This document shows positions 49,172 to 57,823 of a stretch of 64,000 nt of DNA, in pieces; position 1 is the stretch's first letter, and every line of letters starts with the position of its first letter. The stretch covers positions 930,001 through 994,000 of the forward strand of contig CP155566.1 of the NCBI GenBank assembly GCA_039696685.1. The letters are read 5' to 3'. The DNA comes from Vibrio sp. CDRSL-10 TSBA. Its GTDB lineage: Bacteria > Pseudomonadota > Gammaproteobacteria > Enterobacterales > Vibrionaceae. Position numbers and translations under genes: made by a program. The notes beneath the pieces were generated by a model, which worked only from the letters and a program-made list of their open reading frames with translations, searched no databases and was not told the DNA's origin.

Positions 49172-49280
49172 TGTGCCGCTGGTAAGTTTTTTTCCCACCG
49201 AGGGTGGCATCAATTATACTTTTTAAGTATTTTACCAATATGCTGCTATTGAGCGCTTTTTAGTTGTTTCTCTTTAGTTG

Positions 49281-49402
49281 CCATAACTCCGAGCTTAGTT
49301 CAGCTAAGTCTGCTGTATATCAAAAATATGTCAGATACGCTGCCTAAGCCAGTGACTTTGTGTCACAAGGGCATAGTTGGAAATGACGTTGCCTCCCGTG
49401 TT
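49281..49402 (+). promoter_or_regulatory. Molybdenum cofactor (Moco) riboswitch of the moa operon
   Basis: The leader contains the hallmark blocks of the Moco RNA family in order: CTCCGAG near 49288, TGCCTAAGCC (49341-49350), a GTGAC-TTTGT-GTCAC hairpin, CAAGGGC (49366-49372), GGAAATGACGTTGCCTCCCG (49379-49398). It ends 15 bases before the moaA GTG, so ligand binding would act on translation initiation, as in E. coli moaA. Recognised from memory of the family. Confidence 0.85.
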
Positions 49403-49416
49403 TGGAAAGGTGTATC

Positions 49417-50406
49417 GTGGCGCAACAATTCGAAGATAGATTTCAACGCAAGTTCTATTACTTGCGCTTGTCCGTTACAGATGTCTGTAACTTTAAATGT
49501 ACGTACTGTTTACCTGACGGCTATCATCCGTCGGGCAATAAAAACTCCTCTTTTTTGACTCTGCCTGAGATCGAACGCGTGGTGAACGCGTTTGCTGAAT
49601 GCGGTACTTCCAAAGTCCGTATTACCGGCGGAGAGCCCAGTCTGCGTAAAGATTTTACCGACATTATTCATACTGTCGCATCGACGTCCGGTATCGAGAA
49701 AGTCGCGACCACAACCAACGGCTATCGTATGGCCAAAAATGTGGCGCAATGGAAAGAAGCCGGGCTGACCCATATTAATGTCAGTGTTGATAGCCTGGAT
49801 CCGCGTATGTTTCACCAGATCACCGGCGAAAACCGCTTTCATCAGGTGATGCAAGGGATCGACCGCGCGTTTGAAGTGGGGTATGAGCAGGTCAAAGTCA
49901 ATGTGGTGCTGATGAAAGATCTTAACACCCAGGACATGCCTAAGTTTCTGGAGTGGATTCGTCATCGTCCGATCCAACTGCGTTTTATTGAATTGATGCA
50001 GACCGGTGAGATGGATGATTTGTTTAACAAACATCATGTATCCGGTACGGCAATTCGTAATCAGTTGATTGCTGATGGCTGGATCCTGAAGGCGCGCGCC
50101 AACAATGATGGCCCGGCTCAGGTGTTTGTGCATGCGGATTATCAGGGCGAGATTGGTTTAATCATGCCTTATGAGAAGAACTTCTGTACCAGTTGTAACC
50201 GTCTGCGCATTTCAGCGCTGGGCAAACTGCACCTATGTCTGTTTGGTGAACACGGCGTTGAGCTGCGTGATCTTTTACAACAGGACGAGCAGAAGAATGA
50301 GCTGATTGAACGTATTCAGTCCCAGTTGCAAACCAAATCGGTCAGCCATTTCCTGCATGACGGAAATCCGGGTATGACGCCTCATCTCGCCTCTATCGGC
50401 GGCTAA
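49417..50406 (+). CDS. moaA: GTP 3',8-cyclase (molybdopterin biosynthesis)
   Basis: Radical-SAM enzyme for the first step from GTP to cyclic pyranopterin. 329 residues from GTG 49417 ([19 protein letters not shown]), preferred to a TTG 15 bases upstream. N-terminal SAM cluster CNFKCTYC (about 25-32), GGEPSLR, and C-terminal second cluster [18 protein letters not shown]. The C-terminal GG needed for activity is present (SIGG). Confidence 0.95.
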   Translation: MAQQFEDRFQRKFYYLRLSVTDVCNFKCTYCLPDGYHPSGNKNSSFLTLPEIERVVNAFAECGTSKVRITGGEPSLRKDFTDIIHTVASTSGIEKVATTTNGYRMAKNVAQWKEAGLTHINVSVDSLDPRMFHQITGENRFHQVMQGIDRAFEVGYEQVKVNVVLMKDLNTQDMPKFLEWIRHRPIQLRFIELMQTGEMDDLFNKHHVSGTAIRNQLIADGWILKARANNDGPAQVFVHADYQGEIGLIMPYEKNFCTSCNRLRISALGKLHLCLFGEHGVELRDLLQQDEQKNELIERIQSQLQTKSVSHFLHDGNPGMTPHLASIGG

Positions 50407-50461
50407 ACGGCCGACAGTGAACGGTTCAAAACCAAAAATTTATGATGGCCTTGCAGACAAG

Positions 50462-50548
50462 GCTAATTTTCATCCAAAGCTTTATTGTGATTAACGCTTA
50501 ATGCCATTACAAAGCTTAATATCATCCAAAGCTTAATGTCATTACAAA
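50462..50548. repeat. Intergenic 17-18-bp tandem repeat, 5 copies
   Basis: Units GCTTAATGCCATTACAAA, GCTTAATATCATCCAAA and GCTTAATGTCATTACAAA, with two diverged upstream copies (GCTAATTTTCATCCAAA, GCTTTATTGTGATTAAC). They sit between moaA and moaB inside the operon. Confidence 0.75.
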
Positions 50549-50566
50549 GAACTGAAAGGTGAACAA

Positions 50567-51079
50567 ATGGGTCACGCAGAAAACAAATTTCAACCTGCCA
50601 ACATTGCCGTCCTGACTGTGTCAGATACCCGTACTGAAGAAACAGATACTTCAGGCCGTTATCTGGCGGAACAACTGCAGGAAGCCGGACACAAACTGGT
50701 CGATAAGCAGATCGTGATTGATGATATGTACAAAATCCGCGCGGTGGTTTCGCAGTGGATTGCGGATGAAAATGTGCAGGCGGTAATGATTACCGGCGGT
50801 ACCGGCTTTACCTCGCGCGACAGCACGCCGGAAGCGCTTAAGCCACTGTTTGATAAAGAAGTGGAAGGTTTTGGTGAGCTGTTCCGTATGGTTTCTTATG
50901 ATGAAATCGGCACCTCGACGATTCAGTCTCGCGCGCTGGCAGGCTTTGCTAACCACACGGTCATTTTTGCGATGCCTGGTTCGACCGGTGCCTGCCGTAC
51001 CGGCTGGACTAAGATTATTCGTCAGCAAATGGATGCCAGCCATCGTCCGTGCAACTTCATGCCACACTTGTCAGTGTAA
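50567..51079 (+). CDS. moaB: Molybdenum cofactor biosynthesis protein B
   Basis: MogA/MoaB fold protein, 170 residues, with [18 protein letters not shown] and [18 protein letters not shown] molybdopterin-binding loops. GAAAGGTGAAC precedes ATG 50567. E. coli MoaB binds molybdopterin but its exact role is unclear; in some bacteria it adenylates it. Confidence 0.93.
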   Translation: MGHAENKFQPANIAVLTVSDTRTEETDTSGRYLAEQLQEAGHKLVDKQIVIDDMYKIRAVVSQWIADENVQAVMITGGTGFTSRDSTPEALKPLFDKEVEGFGELFRMVSYDEIGTSTIQSRALAGFANHTVIFAMPGSTGACRTGWTKIIRQQMDASHRPCNFMPHLSV

Positions 51080-51089
51080 GGGGAGGCGG

Positions 51090-51569
51090 ATGAACCAGTT
51101 TACTCATATCAATGCTTCCGGCGAGGCCAACATGGTCGACGTGTCAGGTAAAACTGACACCGTACGCGAAGCTCGTGCTGAAGCCTTTGTACGCATGGCA
51201 CCTAAAACCCTGCAACTGATTGTTTCGGGCCAGCATCATAAAGGTGACGTGTTTGCCACGGCGCGTATTGCCGGTATTCAGGCCGCGAAGAAAACCTGGG
51301 ATCTGATCCCGCTGTGCCACCCTCTGCTGCTGTCGAAAGTGGAAGTGCAACTGGAGGCGATAGAGGCGGACAACCTGGTCCGGATTGAATCTGTGTGCAA
51401 ACTGGCGGGTAAAACCGGTGTCGAAATGGAAGCGCTGACGGCCGCGTCTGTGGCTGCGCTGACCATTTACGATATGTGCAAAGCGGTACAGAAAGATATT
51501 GTGATTGAACAGGTCCGTTTGCTGGAAAAAACCGGTGGTAAATCCGGGCATTTTAAGGTGGATGCATGA
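51090..51569 (+). CDS. moaC: Cyclic pyranopterin monophosphate synthase
   Basis: Completes conversion of the MoaA product to cPMP. 159 residues from ATG 51090 after GGGGAGGCGG; conserved [15 protein letters not shown] and [27 protein letters not shown]. The frame is open upstream but overlaps moaB. The stop overlaps moaD by 4 bases (ATGA). Confidence 0.95.
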   Translation: MNQFTHINASGEANMVDVSGKTDTVREARAEAFVRMAPKTLQLIVSGQHHKGDVFATARIAGIQAAKKTWDLIPLCHPLLLSKVEVQLEAIEADNLVRIESVCKLAGKTGVEMEALTAASVAALTIYDMCKAVQKDIVIEQVRLLEKTGGKSGHFKVDA

Positions 51570-51812
51570 TTAAAGTTCTGTTTTTTGCTCAGACGCGTGA
51601 GCTGGTGGAGTGTGACAGTCTGACTGTTGAGGCGTCATTCGAAACTGTTGAAGCGTTACGTGCCCATCTTGCGGCCCAGCCAGGTAAATGGGAGCTGGCG
51701 TTACAGCCAGGCAAGCTTTTGGCGGCGGTCAATCAATCGATTGTGGCGCTTGATTCTGCTCTCCAAGACGGAGATGAAGTGGCGTTTCTTCCCGCCGGTG
51801 ACAGGTGGCTGA
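51566..51812 (+). CDS. moaD: Molybdopterin synthase sulfur carrier subunit (single-base frameshift in this sequence)
   Basis: Small ubiquitin-fold protein whose C-terminal Gly-Gly is thiocarboxylated to donate sulfur. As written the frame runs past the end; reading GTGGCGTTTCTTCC (51785-51787) as GTGGCGTTCTTCC gives ...[12 protein letters not shown] and a stop at 51810-51812, 81 residues and the obligatory GG terminus. Without the repair the protein would lack its active end. Confidence 0.93.
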
Positions 51813-51813
51813 G

Positions 51814-52269
51814 ATGGATAACCGAGTTTCGGTACAGAACGATGATTTTTCCGTGGCACAGGAGTATGCGGCGTTGGCTGAGGGTACACAAGCCGGTGCG
51901 GTGGTGACCTTCGTCGGGAAAGTGCGTGATATGAATCTGGGTGATAATGTGACCGGTCTGCATCTGGAGCATTACCCCGGGATGACTGAAAAAGCCTTGC
52001 TGAACATCTGTGACGAGGCGCAAAGTCGCTGGCCCCTGCTTCAGTTGCGTGTCATTCACCGGGTAGGCGATCTCGATATCGGCGATCAAATCGTTTTTGT
52101 TGGTGTGAGTAGTGCCCATCGCGGTGCGGCTTTTGAGGCATGTGAGTTTGTGATGGACTACCTCAAAACAAAAGCACCGTTCTGGAAAAAAGAACGCACG
52201 ACCGACAGCACGCGTTGGGTTGAGTCACGAGATTCAGATAGTAAAGCCGCACAGCGCTGGGAAAAATAA
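51814..52269 (+). CDS. moaE: Molybdopterin synthase catalytic subunit
   Basis: Forms the MoaD2-MoaE2 molybdopterin synthase. 151 residues from ATG 51814; GTG 51805 would add three residues and overlap moaD. Conserved FVGKVRDMNLGDNVTGLHLEHYPGMTEKAL, HRVGDLDIGDQIVFVGVSSAHR and KTKAPFWKKERT, the last with the active-site Lys pair. Confidence 0.95.
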   Translation: MDNRVSVQNDDFSVAQEYAALAEGTQAGAVVTFVGKVRDMNLGDNVTGLHLEHYPGMTEKALLNICDEAQSRWPLLQLRVIHRVGDLDIGDQIVFVGVSSAHRGAAFEACEFVMDYLKTKAPFWKKERTTDSTRWVESRDSDSKAAQRWEK

Positions 52270-52311
52270 GTTCGGTTTGTTTCCGTTAAACGGCGGTAAT
52301 CTTGGTTTGGA

Positions 52312-52346
52312 AAGCGGCAGAGAGGCAGAACTCTCTGCCGCTTTTA
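52312..52346 (+). terminator. Terminator of the moa operon
   Basis: AAAGCGGCAGAGA / TCTCTGCCGCTTT 13-bp stem with an 8-base loop and T-run, 43 bp after moaE. Confidence 0.9.
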
Positions 52347-52551
52347 TTTTGCCGACTGATTATCTCTGGTCGCTTTAGCTGTTGTTATTATTTGGGTTTA
52401 TGCATCTTTATGACGACTTTTGTGCCAGTGTTCTGAGTTGATAGAGAAAAACTATCAACAAAATTGACAGTTTCCATTTAGTAAAATCAAGAAATTAGTC
52501 AACACTTATCCTATAAGTAGCTTTAGGGAGCGGTGTGCTAAGGAGACAGAC

Positions 52552-52969
52552 ATGGATTCGCTAAAAGTAAGAGACTATATGACTAAAAAAGCGGTGACAT
52601 TTAGACCTGAAATGTCATTAACCGCAGCGTTGGATAGGGTAATCCATTCGAACCATCTGGGTGGGCCTGTGATTGATGACAGGGAAACGGGTGATTGGCT
52701 TTTTGTCCGAACAGGACTTACTGGAAAAGCTGATTAAAGTCAGCTATCACTGTCAGGATACGCATATTGTCAGCGACTGCATGCACGAAGAGGTCCTCTC
52801 TGTCTCGCCGGAAATGTCGATCATCGAACTGGCGCAGATGATGAAAGTAGGTAAACCGAAAGTTTATCCGGTGGTCGACGATAATAAGCTGGTCGGTATC
52901 ATAACCCGTCGGGATGTACTGCTGGCCATTGGCAAAAATCTCGCGACCTGCTTTAAGCATCCGGTATAA
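52552..52969 (+). CDS. Tandem CBS-domain protein (single-base frameshift in this sequence)
   Basis: 138 residues after repair, two CBS domains (DYMTKKAVTFRPEMSLTAAL... and DCMHEEVLSVSPEMSIIELAQ...), ending with the typical LVGIITRRDVLLAI. CBS pairs bind adenine nucleotides and act as energy sensors; a free-standing one has no defined partner. The frame breaks at 52685-52687: ACAGGGAAACGGGTG should be ACAGGGAACGGGTG, restoring VIDDRERVIGFLSEQDLLEKL. AAGGAGACAG precedes ATG 52552. Confidence 0.88.
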
Positions 52970-53023
52970 CGTTTGCGCTGAGCCAACTCTATTAGTGGCC
53001 AGTCAATTTTGTCAAACAGTCTG

Positions 53024-53047
53024 CGGGCACCACGGTGCCCGTTTTTT
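53024..53047 (+). terminator. Terminator of the CBS gene
   Basis: CGGGCAC / GTGCCCG stem, CACG loop, six Ts. Confidence 0.82.
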
Positions 53048-53106
53048 ATTCCCTTTTTCGCTCGTGTCTTTTTAACTGGCTTCCTCGTGTTTTTTACCAG
53101 AAAGGC

Positions 53107-53138
53107 TTGACCCTGGAGTTAGCTCCAAGGTGTATGCT
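53107..53138 (+). promoter_or_regulatory. ZntR/MerR-type promoter of zntA
   Basis: TTGACC (-35) and TATGCT (-10) are 20 bp apart, the over-long spacer typical of MerR-family targets, and the spacer holds the dyad CTGGAGTTAGCTCCAAG, close to the E. coli ZntR operator. Predicts induction by Zn, Cd or Pb. Confidence 0.88.
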
Positions 53139-53278
53139 GTTTACAAATGTCGCTTTCCGTCTGTTGTTGATACTGACGTTTAAAGCACGGTAAGTCTGCA
53201 TGCAGTATTAGGCGTGCAACTGCAACAATGCCGGCCGGAAAGAGACAGCGAACTGATAGCTGATAAGAGGAGACCAAC

Positions 53279-55642
53279 ATGAGCCTGCCACATCAGGGTT
53301 GCGGTGTATCGCATTCCGAAGATCCCAGTCCTGCTGCATCCAAACCGGCAGCGTCTTGCTGCTCCGCGCATGCTTGTGCTGAGCCAAAGCGTGCTGAGTC
53401 TCAAAGTCATGAGACACAGAGCTGTGAATCACAGGGTGAAAGCAATCACGCCCAACAGCACGATCACCACGGCTGTTGCGATCACTCACAGCGTGATGGG
53501 ACACAGCCAGAAGAGGCCGGGGATCAGGCAACAACAAGGCATCACAGTAACTACCGTCAGAGTTGGCAGGTCGAAGGGATGGATTGCCCGTCCTGTGCCC
53601 GCAAAATCGAAAATGCGGTTGGTCAGTTAGCCGATATTGTTGATGTAAGAGTGTTGTTTGCCACCGAAAAGCTGGTGGTGCAGTTTAATGATGCAGCGAC
53701 TGCTGAGGCGATTGAGCAAACCGTGATCAAGACCGGATTTGATATCCGCAGCAGCGGGCAAAGTCAGTCTGGTGCTGCGGATAAACCGGCCAATACCTGG
53801 CTGCAGTCGGACACTTGCCGCATCGTCATGTTGGTGTTGATGATGTTGCTTGCTACGGGGGTACAGTGGTGGCAGCCTGAGGCGGGACGCTGGCTGTTTG
53901 CCGCGACCTGCCTGGTGGGATTAATGCCGATTGCGACCAAAGCTTGGCGGCTGATGCGCAGCGGAACCCCGTTCGCGATTGAAACCCTGATGACAGTGGC
54001 GGCATTAGGTGCGTTGTATCTGGGTGAAACCGCAGAAGCGGCCATGGTATTGCTGCTGTTTTTGATTGGTGAGCGGCTGGAAGGCTTTGCCGCTTCACGT
54101 GCCCGCAGTGGTGTGCAGGCGCTAATGGCTTTGGTGCCGGAAACGGCGGTTTGTCTCCGCTCAGGGCAACGTGTTGAAGTAGCGGTTTCTGAATTGCGCC
54201 CGGGTGACCGGGTCGAAGTGGCGCCGGGCGGACGCCTTCCGGCCGATGGTCAGCTGATGAATACGGCGGCCAGTATTGATGAAAGCGCTCTGACCGGAGA
54301 ACCTTTACCGGTGGAACATCGCGCCGGAGATGCGTTAGCGGCGGGTTCTGTGGTTGTCGATCGGGTCATAGAAATGACCATCACATCCAGTCCTGGTGAC
54401 AATGCCATCGACCGCATCCTGCATTTGATTGAAGAGGCGGAGTCGCATAAAGCGCCGGTGGCTCGTTTTATGGATTCATTCAGCCGTTGGTATACACCGT
54501 TAATGATGGTGGTGGCGCTGGTGGTGGTGCTGGTTCCGCCGCTGATGTTTGCCCAGCCGTGGGAGACCTGGATTTATCGCGGTTTGGCTATGCTGCTCAT
54601 CGCCTGTCCTTGTGCTTTAGTTATCTCGACACCGGCAGCCATCACTTCCGGATTGGCAGCCGCTGCTTCGCGCGGTGCTTTAATCAAAGGCGGAGCGGCG
54701 TTGGAGCGACTGGGCCGGGTAGACGCTGTGGCATTTGATAAGACCGGCACTCTGACTAAGGGTAAACCGCAAGTGACGGATGTGGTACCTGTACCGGACT
54801 GGAGCCCTGATGCTTTGTTGGGCTGTGTTGCGGCGATCGAGACCGGGTCCAGGCATCCGCTGGCGATTTCAGTGGTGCAAGAAGCCGAACGACGTAACAT
54901 CGCCGTGCCGCATGCCACAGATAAACAGGCGCAAGTCGGCCGCGGAGTCAGCGGTGAACTCGACGGTCACCATTATCAGATTCTCGCCCCTGCGTATCTC
55001 GACCAGCCCGCAGGGGCGGACCTGCAGGAAAATATCCGACAGCTTGAAGAGCAGGGCAAGACAGTGGTTGTGGTGTTGCAGGACAAGCAGGCCATCGGAC
55101 TGATAGCCTGGCAGGATGCCTTGCGCGAAGATGCAAGCCGGGCGATAGGTGAATTGCAGGCTCTCGGCATTCGAACCACTATGCTGACTGGTGATAATGC
55201 CGTCAGTGCTGCGGCGATTGCCGACAAGCTTAATATCGAGTTCGAGGCGGGTTTGCTGCCACAGGATAAAGTCACGCATGTTGCCCGGCTGGCAGATAGT
55301 CGGCGGGTCGCCATGGTCGGTGACGGCATCAATGATGCGCCGGCGATGAAGGCGGCCCATATTGGTATCGCGATGGGCGGCGGGACAGATGTTGCGCTGG
55401 AAACGGCGGATGCGGCTCTGACGCATAACCGTCTCACAGAACTGGCTGGCATGATCAAGCTGTCACGCGCGGTGATGGATAATATCACCCAGAATGTCAC
55501 TCTGGCGCTGGGTTTAAAGGGGCTGTTTTTGGTCACCAGTCTGCTTGGTGTCACCGGATTGTGGGTCGCAGTACTGGCGGACAGTGGCGCTACGGCGTTG
55601 GTCACCCTGAATGCACTGCGTTTGCTCAAGTTTAAACAGTAA
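53279..55642 (+). CDS. zntA: Zn/Cd/Pb-exporting P1B-type ATPase
   Basis: 787 residues. N-terminal ~95 residues are unusually Cys- and His-rich (SCCSAHACAEP, QQHDHHGCCDHSQRD), followed by one heavy-metal-associated domain with GMDCPSCARKI. Membrane CPC motif LLIACPCALVIS, phosphorylation site DKTGTLT, ATP-binding HP (SRHPLAIS) and hinge GDGINDAPAMK. Effluxes divalent soft metals across the inner membrane. ATG 53279 preceded by AAGAGGAG. Its operator is visible upstream, and no zntR gene lies in the window. Confidence 0.94.
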   Translation: MSLPHQGCGVSHSEDPSPAASKPAASCCSAHACAEPKRAESQSHETQSCESQGESNHAQQHDHHGCCDHSQRDGTQPEEAGDQATTRHHSNYRQSWQVEGMDCPSCARKIENAVGQLADIVDVRVLFATEKLVVQFNDAATAEAIEQTVIKTGFDIRSSGQSQSGAADKPANTWLQSDTCRIVMLVLMMLLATGVQWWQPEAGRWLFAATCLVGLMPIATKAWRLMRSGTPFAIETLMTVAALGALYLGETAEAAMVLLLFLIGERLEGFAASRARSGVQALMALVPETAVCLRSGQRVEVAVSELRPGDRVEVAPGGRLPADGQLMNTAASIDESALTGEPLPVEHRAGDALAAGSVVVDRVIEMTITSSPGDNAIDRILHLIEEAESHKAPVARFMDSFSRWYTPLMMVVALVVVLVPPLMFAQPWETWIYRGLAMLLIACPCALVISTPAAITSGLAAAASRGALIKGGAALERLGRVDAVAFDKTGTLTKGKPQVTDVVPVPDWSPDALLGCVAAIETGSRHPLAISVVQEAERRNIAVPHATDKQAQVGRGVSGELDGHHYQILAPAYLDQPAGADLQENIRQLEEQGKTVVVVLQDKQAIGLIAWQDALREDASRAIGELQALGIRTTMLTGDNAVSAAAIADKLNIEFEAGLLPQDKVTHVARLADSRRVAMVGDGINDAPAMKAAHIGIAMGGGTDVALETADAALTHNRLTELAGMIKLSRAVMDNITQNVTLALGLKGLFLVTSLLGVTGLWVAVLADSGATALVTLNALRLLKFKQ

Positions 55643-55817
55643 GTCATCCGTTTGTTTCTGGCCGCGCCAGAGATAGTCTGGCAATGGTCTATACTTGGCG
55701 GGGCAGAGATCAGAGGCTGGTGTGACTGTTCTGAGTTGGCGATTATTTGTACTCAAATGATACGTTTGTGTGATATTGATCTCTTTATTGTGAAAATGAA
55801 AATATTTGTGTTCATTG

Positions 55818-55839
55818 TATTGTGATTGTTGTCACTTAT
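55818..55839. promoter_or_regulatory. CRP-cAMP site upstream of udp
   Basis: TGTGATTGTTGTCACT (55821-55836) matches TGTGA-N6-TCAC; about 85 bp upstream of the udp start. Consistent with CRP control of udp known in E. coli. Confidence 0.75.
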
Positions 55840-55919
55840 TGTTACTGGTGAGTCGGCTAAAGTAGCTCTGTACCCAAATATACCTATGCGCTGAATAAGC
55901 CACAATCTAGGAGAAACTT

Positions 55920-56682
55920 ATGTCTCAAGCTGTGTTCCACCTTGGTGTTACTCAAGAAGATCTCAATGGTGCAACTCTGGCGATCATCCCTGGTGATCCT
56001 GCCCGTGTACAAAAAATTGCAGACCTGATGGAAAACCCTGTGTTTCTCGCCAGCCTACGTGAATACACCCTGTATCGTGCAGAGCTTGATGGCCAGCCGG
56101 TTGTGGTTTGTTCTACTGGTATTGGTGGTCCTTCGACCTCGATTGCGGTTGAAGAGTTAGCGCAGCTTGGTGTGCGTTTCTTTCCTGCGTGTCGGCACCA
56201 CTGGTGCGATTCAACCCCATGTGAATGTCGGCGATATGATCGTGACCACAGGTTCGGTGCGTCTGGATGGTGCCAGCCTGCATTTCGCGCCGATGGAATT
56301 TCCGGCTGTCCCGGACTTTGCTGTCGCGACGGCAATGAAACAGGCGGCGGAAGAGAGTGGCGCTACAGTGCACATGGGTGTCACTGCATCAAGTGATACC
56401 TTCTATCCAGGTCAGGAGCGTTACGATACCTTTACCGGTCGCGTTGTGCGCCGTTTCCAGGGCTCGATGAAAGAGTGGCAGGAGATGGGTGTGCTTAACT
56501 TTGAGATGGAATCAGCGACACTGCTGACCATGTGTGCCAGTTCAGGCCTCAAAGCCGGTTGTGTGGCCGGGGTTATTATCAACCGTACCCAACAAGAGAT
56601 CCCTGATCATGCGACGCTGAAAGAGACAGAAGCTCGTTCGATCAAAGTTGTGGTCGAAGCGGCACGTAAGATGCTGAGCTGA
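55920..56682 (+). CDS. udp: Uridine phosphorylase (single-base frameshift in this sequence)
   Basis: Cleaves uridine to uracil and ribose-1-phosphate. 253 residues after repair, with [42 protein letters not shown] and [13 protein letters not shown] signatures of the family. The frame breaks at 56177-56179: TGTGCGTTTCTTTCC should be TGTGCGTTCTTTCC, restoring [22 protein letters not shown]. Removing a T from the neighbouring TTT run would also restore frame, but it gives Phe where relatives have Thr, so the GTTC repair fits better. Confidence 0.93.
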
Positions 56683-56704
56683 GCCTGACCGATAAGATAA
56701 AAAG

Positions 56705-56732
56705 GAAAAGCGCCTGTCAGGGCGCTTTTTTA
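56705..56732 (+). terminator. Terminator of udp
   Basis: AAAAGCGCC / GGGCGCTTTT stem with a TGTCA-type loop and T-run, 23 bp after udp. Confidence 0.88.
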
Positions 56733-56800
56733 TGCCAATTGAACGTGTTAGTGGTTGTTATCTTTGCTGATTCAATCATCAGCTTTAATTAATCAACAGA

Positions 56801-57613
56801 TTACGCAATCACCAGTTTAGGAAGCGGTATATACAGGCTCTCGGTCAGCTCGGCCAGCATATGGTCATACACATGTGCGATGCTGAGTGACACGTCGGAA
56901 GTCAGCTGATAAAGACGTTCTGCATCAATTTCATAGGATGGATTGTCATGCAGTTCGGACAGTGTATGCATCGCTTTTGAGCACGCAGGTGCGGCGATAG
57001 AGAGCGGACTAATCAGCGCCAGCTGATTGAGTTTACGTCGTACCACATCGCAGTAATGCTGCATGCGGGCACGTCCCTCGGTGCTATGCATATCCTCGAT
57101 AGAGATGCGCAGCTGAGTCAGTGCTTCCATGGTATCAATCACTTGCTGCCAGTTCATGTGGTATTCGTCGCTCAGATCTTCGCGGTTGGATTCAACCAGC
57201 CACGCCAGCATTACCTCGTCCATCAGGAACATACAGTGACGAATCGCTTTGCCATGCACCATCTGGTTGCGGGCTATGTTGCGATCTGACCACTCTTTCA
57301 TCAGCGCTTTCAACTTCAACTGTAGAATGCGGTACATAGGTTTGTTGTCGAAGTGAGCGATAACAATAAGATGGTTAGATTTCTCATGAATCAGATCATG
57401 CAGATGATTCAGTTCGGTCTCTCTGTGCTCACCAAACATCAGCGCGTGATGAGTCGCACTGCGGTGTTGGCGGCAGAGGTAGAGCACCTGGCGCAGATCG
57501 ACCAGCAGCTCGTATTTACGTTGCAGGGTTGACTCTCTTTGTTTGGCAAAGAAAAACATCAGGCCTAAAATCCCGATAGAAATCAGCATTGATATTAAGA
57601 CAAACATAACCAA
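56801..57613 (-). CDS. Hypothetical membrane-anchored helical protein
   Basis: 270 residues: one N-terminal membrane helix (MFVLISMLISIGILGLMFFFA), then a soluble helical domain with RQHRSATHHALMFGEHRETELNHLHDLIHEK, which resembles the RGxS-type beginnings of nitrate/nitrite-sensing (NIT-like) helical domains. No enzymatic or output domain is attached. It is convergent with udp and downstream of metG on the same strand, with its own spacer. Not recognised beyond being Vibrio-like. Confidence 0.65.
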   Translation of the reverse strand: MVMFVLISMLISIGILGLMFFFAKQRESTLQRKYELLVDLRQVLYLCRQHRSATHHALMFGEHRETELNHLHDLIHEKSNHLIVIAHFDNKPMYRILQLKLKALMKEWSDRNIARNQMVHGKAIRHCMFLMDEVMLAWLVESNREDLSDEYHMNWQQVIDTMEALTQLRISIEDMHSTEGRARMQHYCDVVRRKLNQLALISPLSIAAPACSKAMHTLSELHDNPSYEIDAERLYQLTSDVSLSIAHVYDHMLAELTESLYIPLPKLVIA

Positions 57614-57762
57614 CTCCTTGTTAATGTTTCTGTACCTAAACCAGTGCAGGGTTGATGCCAGTTTTTTATTTCTTTTAAATCAATGAATTAACAAGTTTTT
57701 AAACTTTATCTTGCACTAAATGTGTGCACGATGAACTAAAAGTGTGAGCGAGTTCAATAAAA

Positions 57763-57796
57763 AAACTCCCACCTCAAAAGAGAGTGGGAGTTCTTC
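57763..57796 (-). terminator. Terminator of metG
   Basis: On the minus strand GAACTCCCACTCTC pairs with the GGTGGGAGTTTTTTT side; T-run present; 28 bp after the metG stop. Confidence 0.8.
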
Positions 57797-57823
57797 AATT
57801 AAATGTTCTTACAGAACAGCTGG

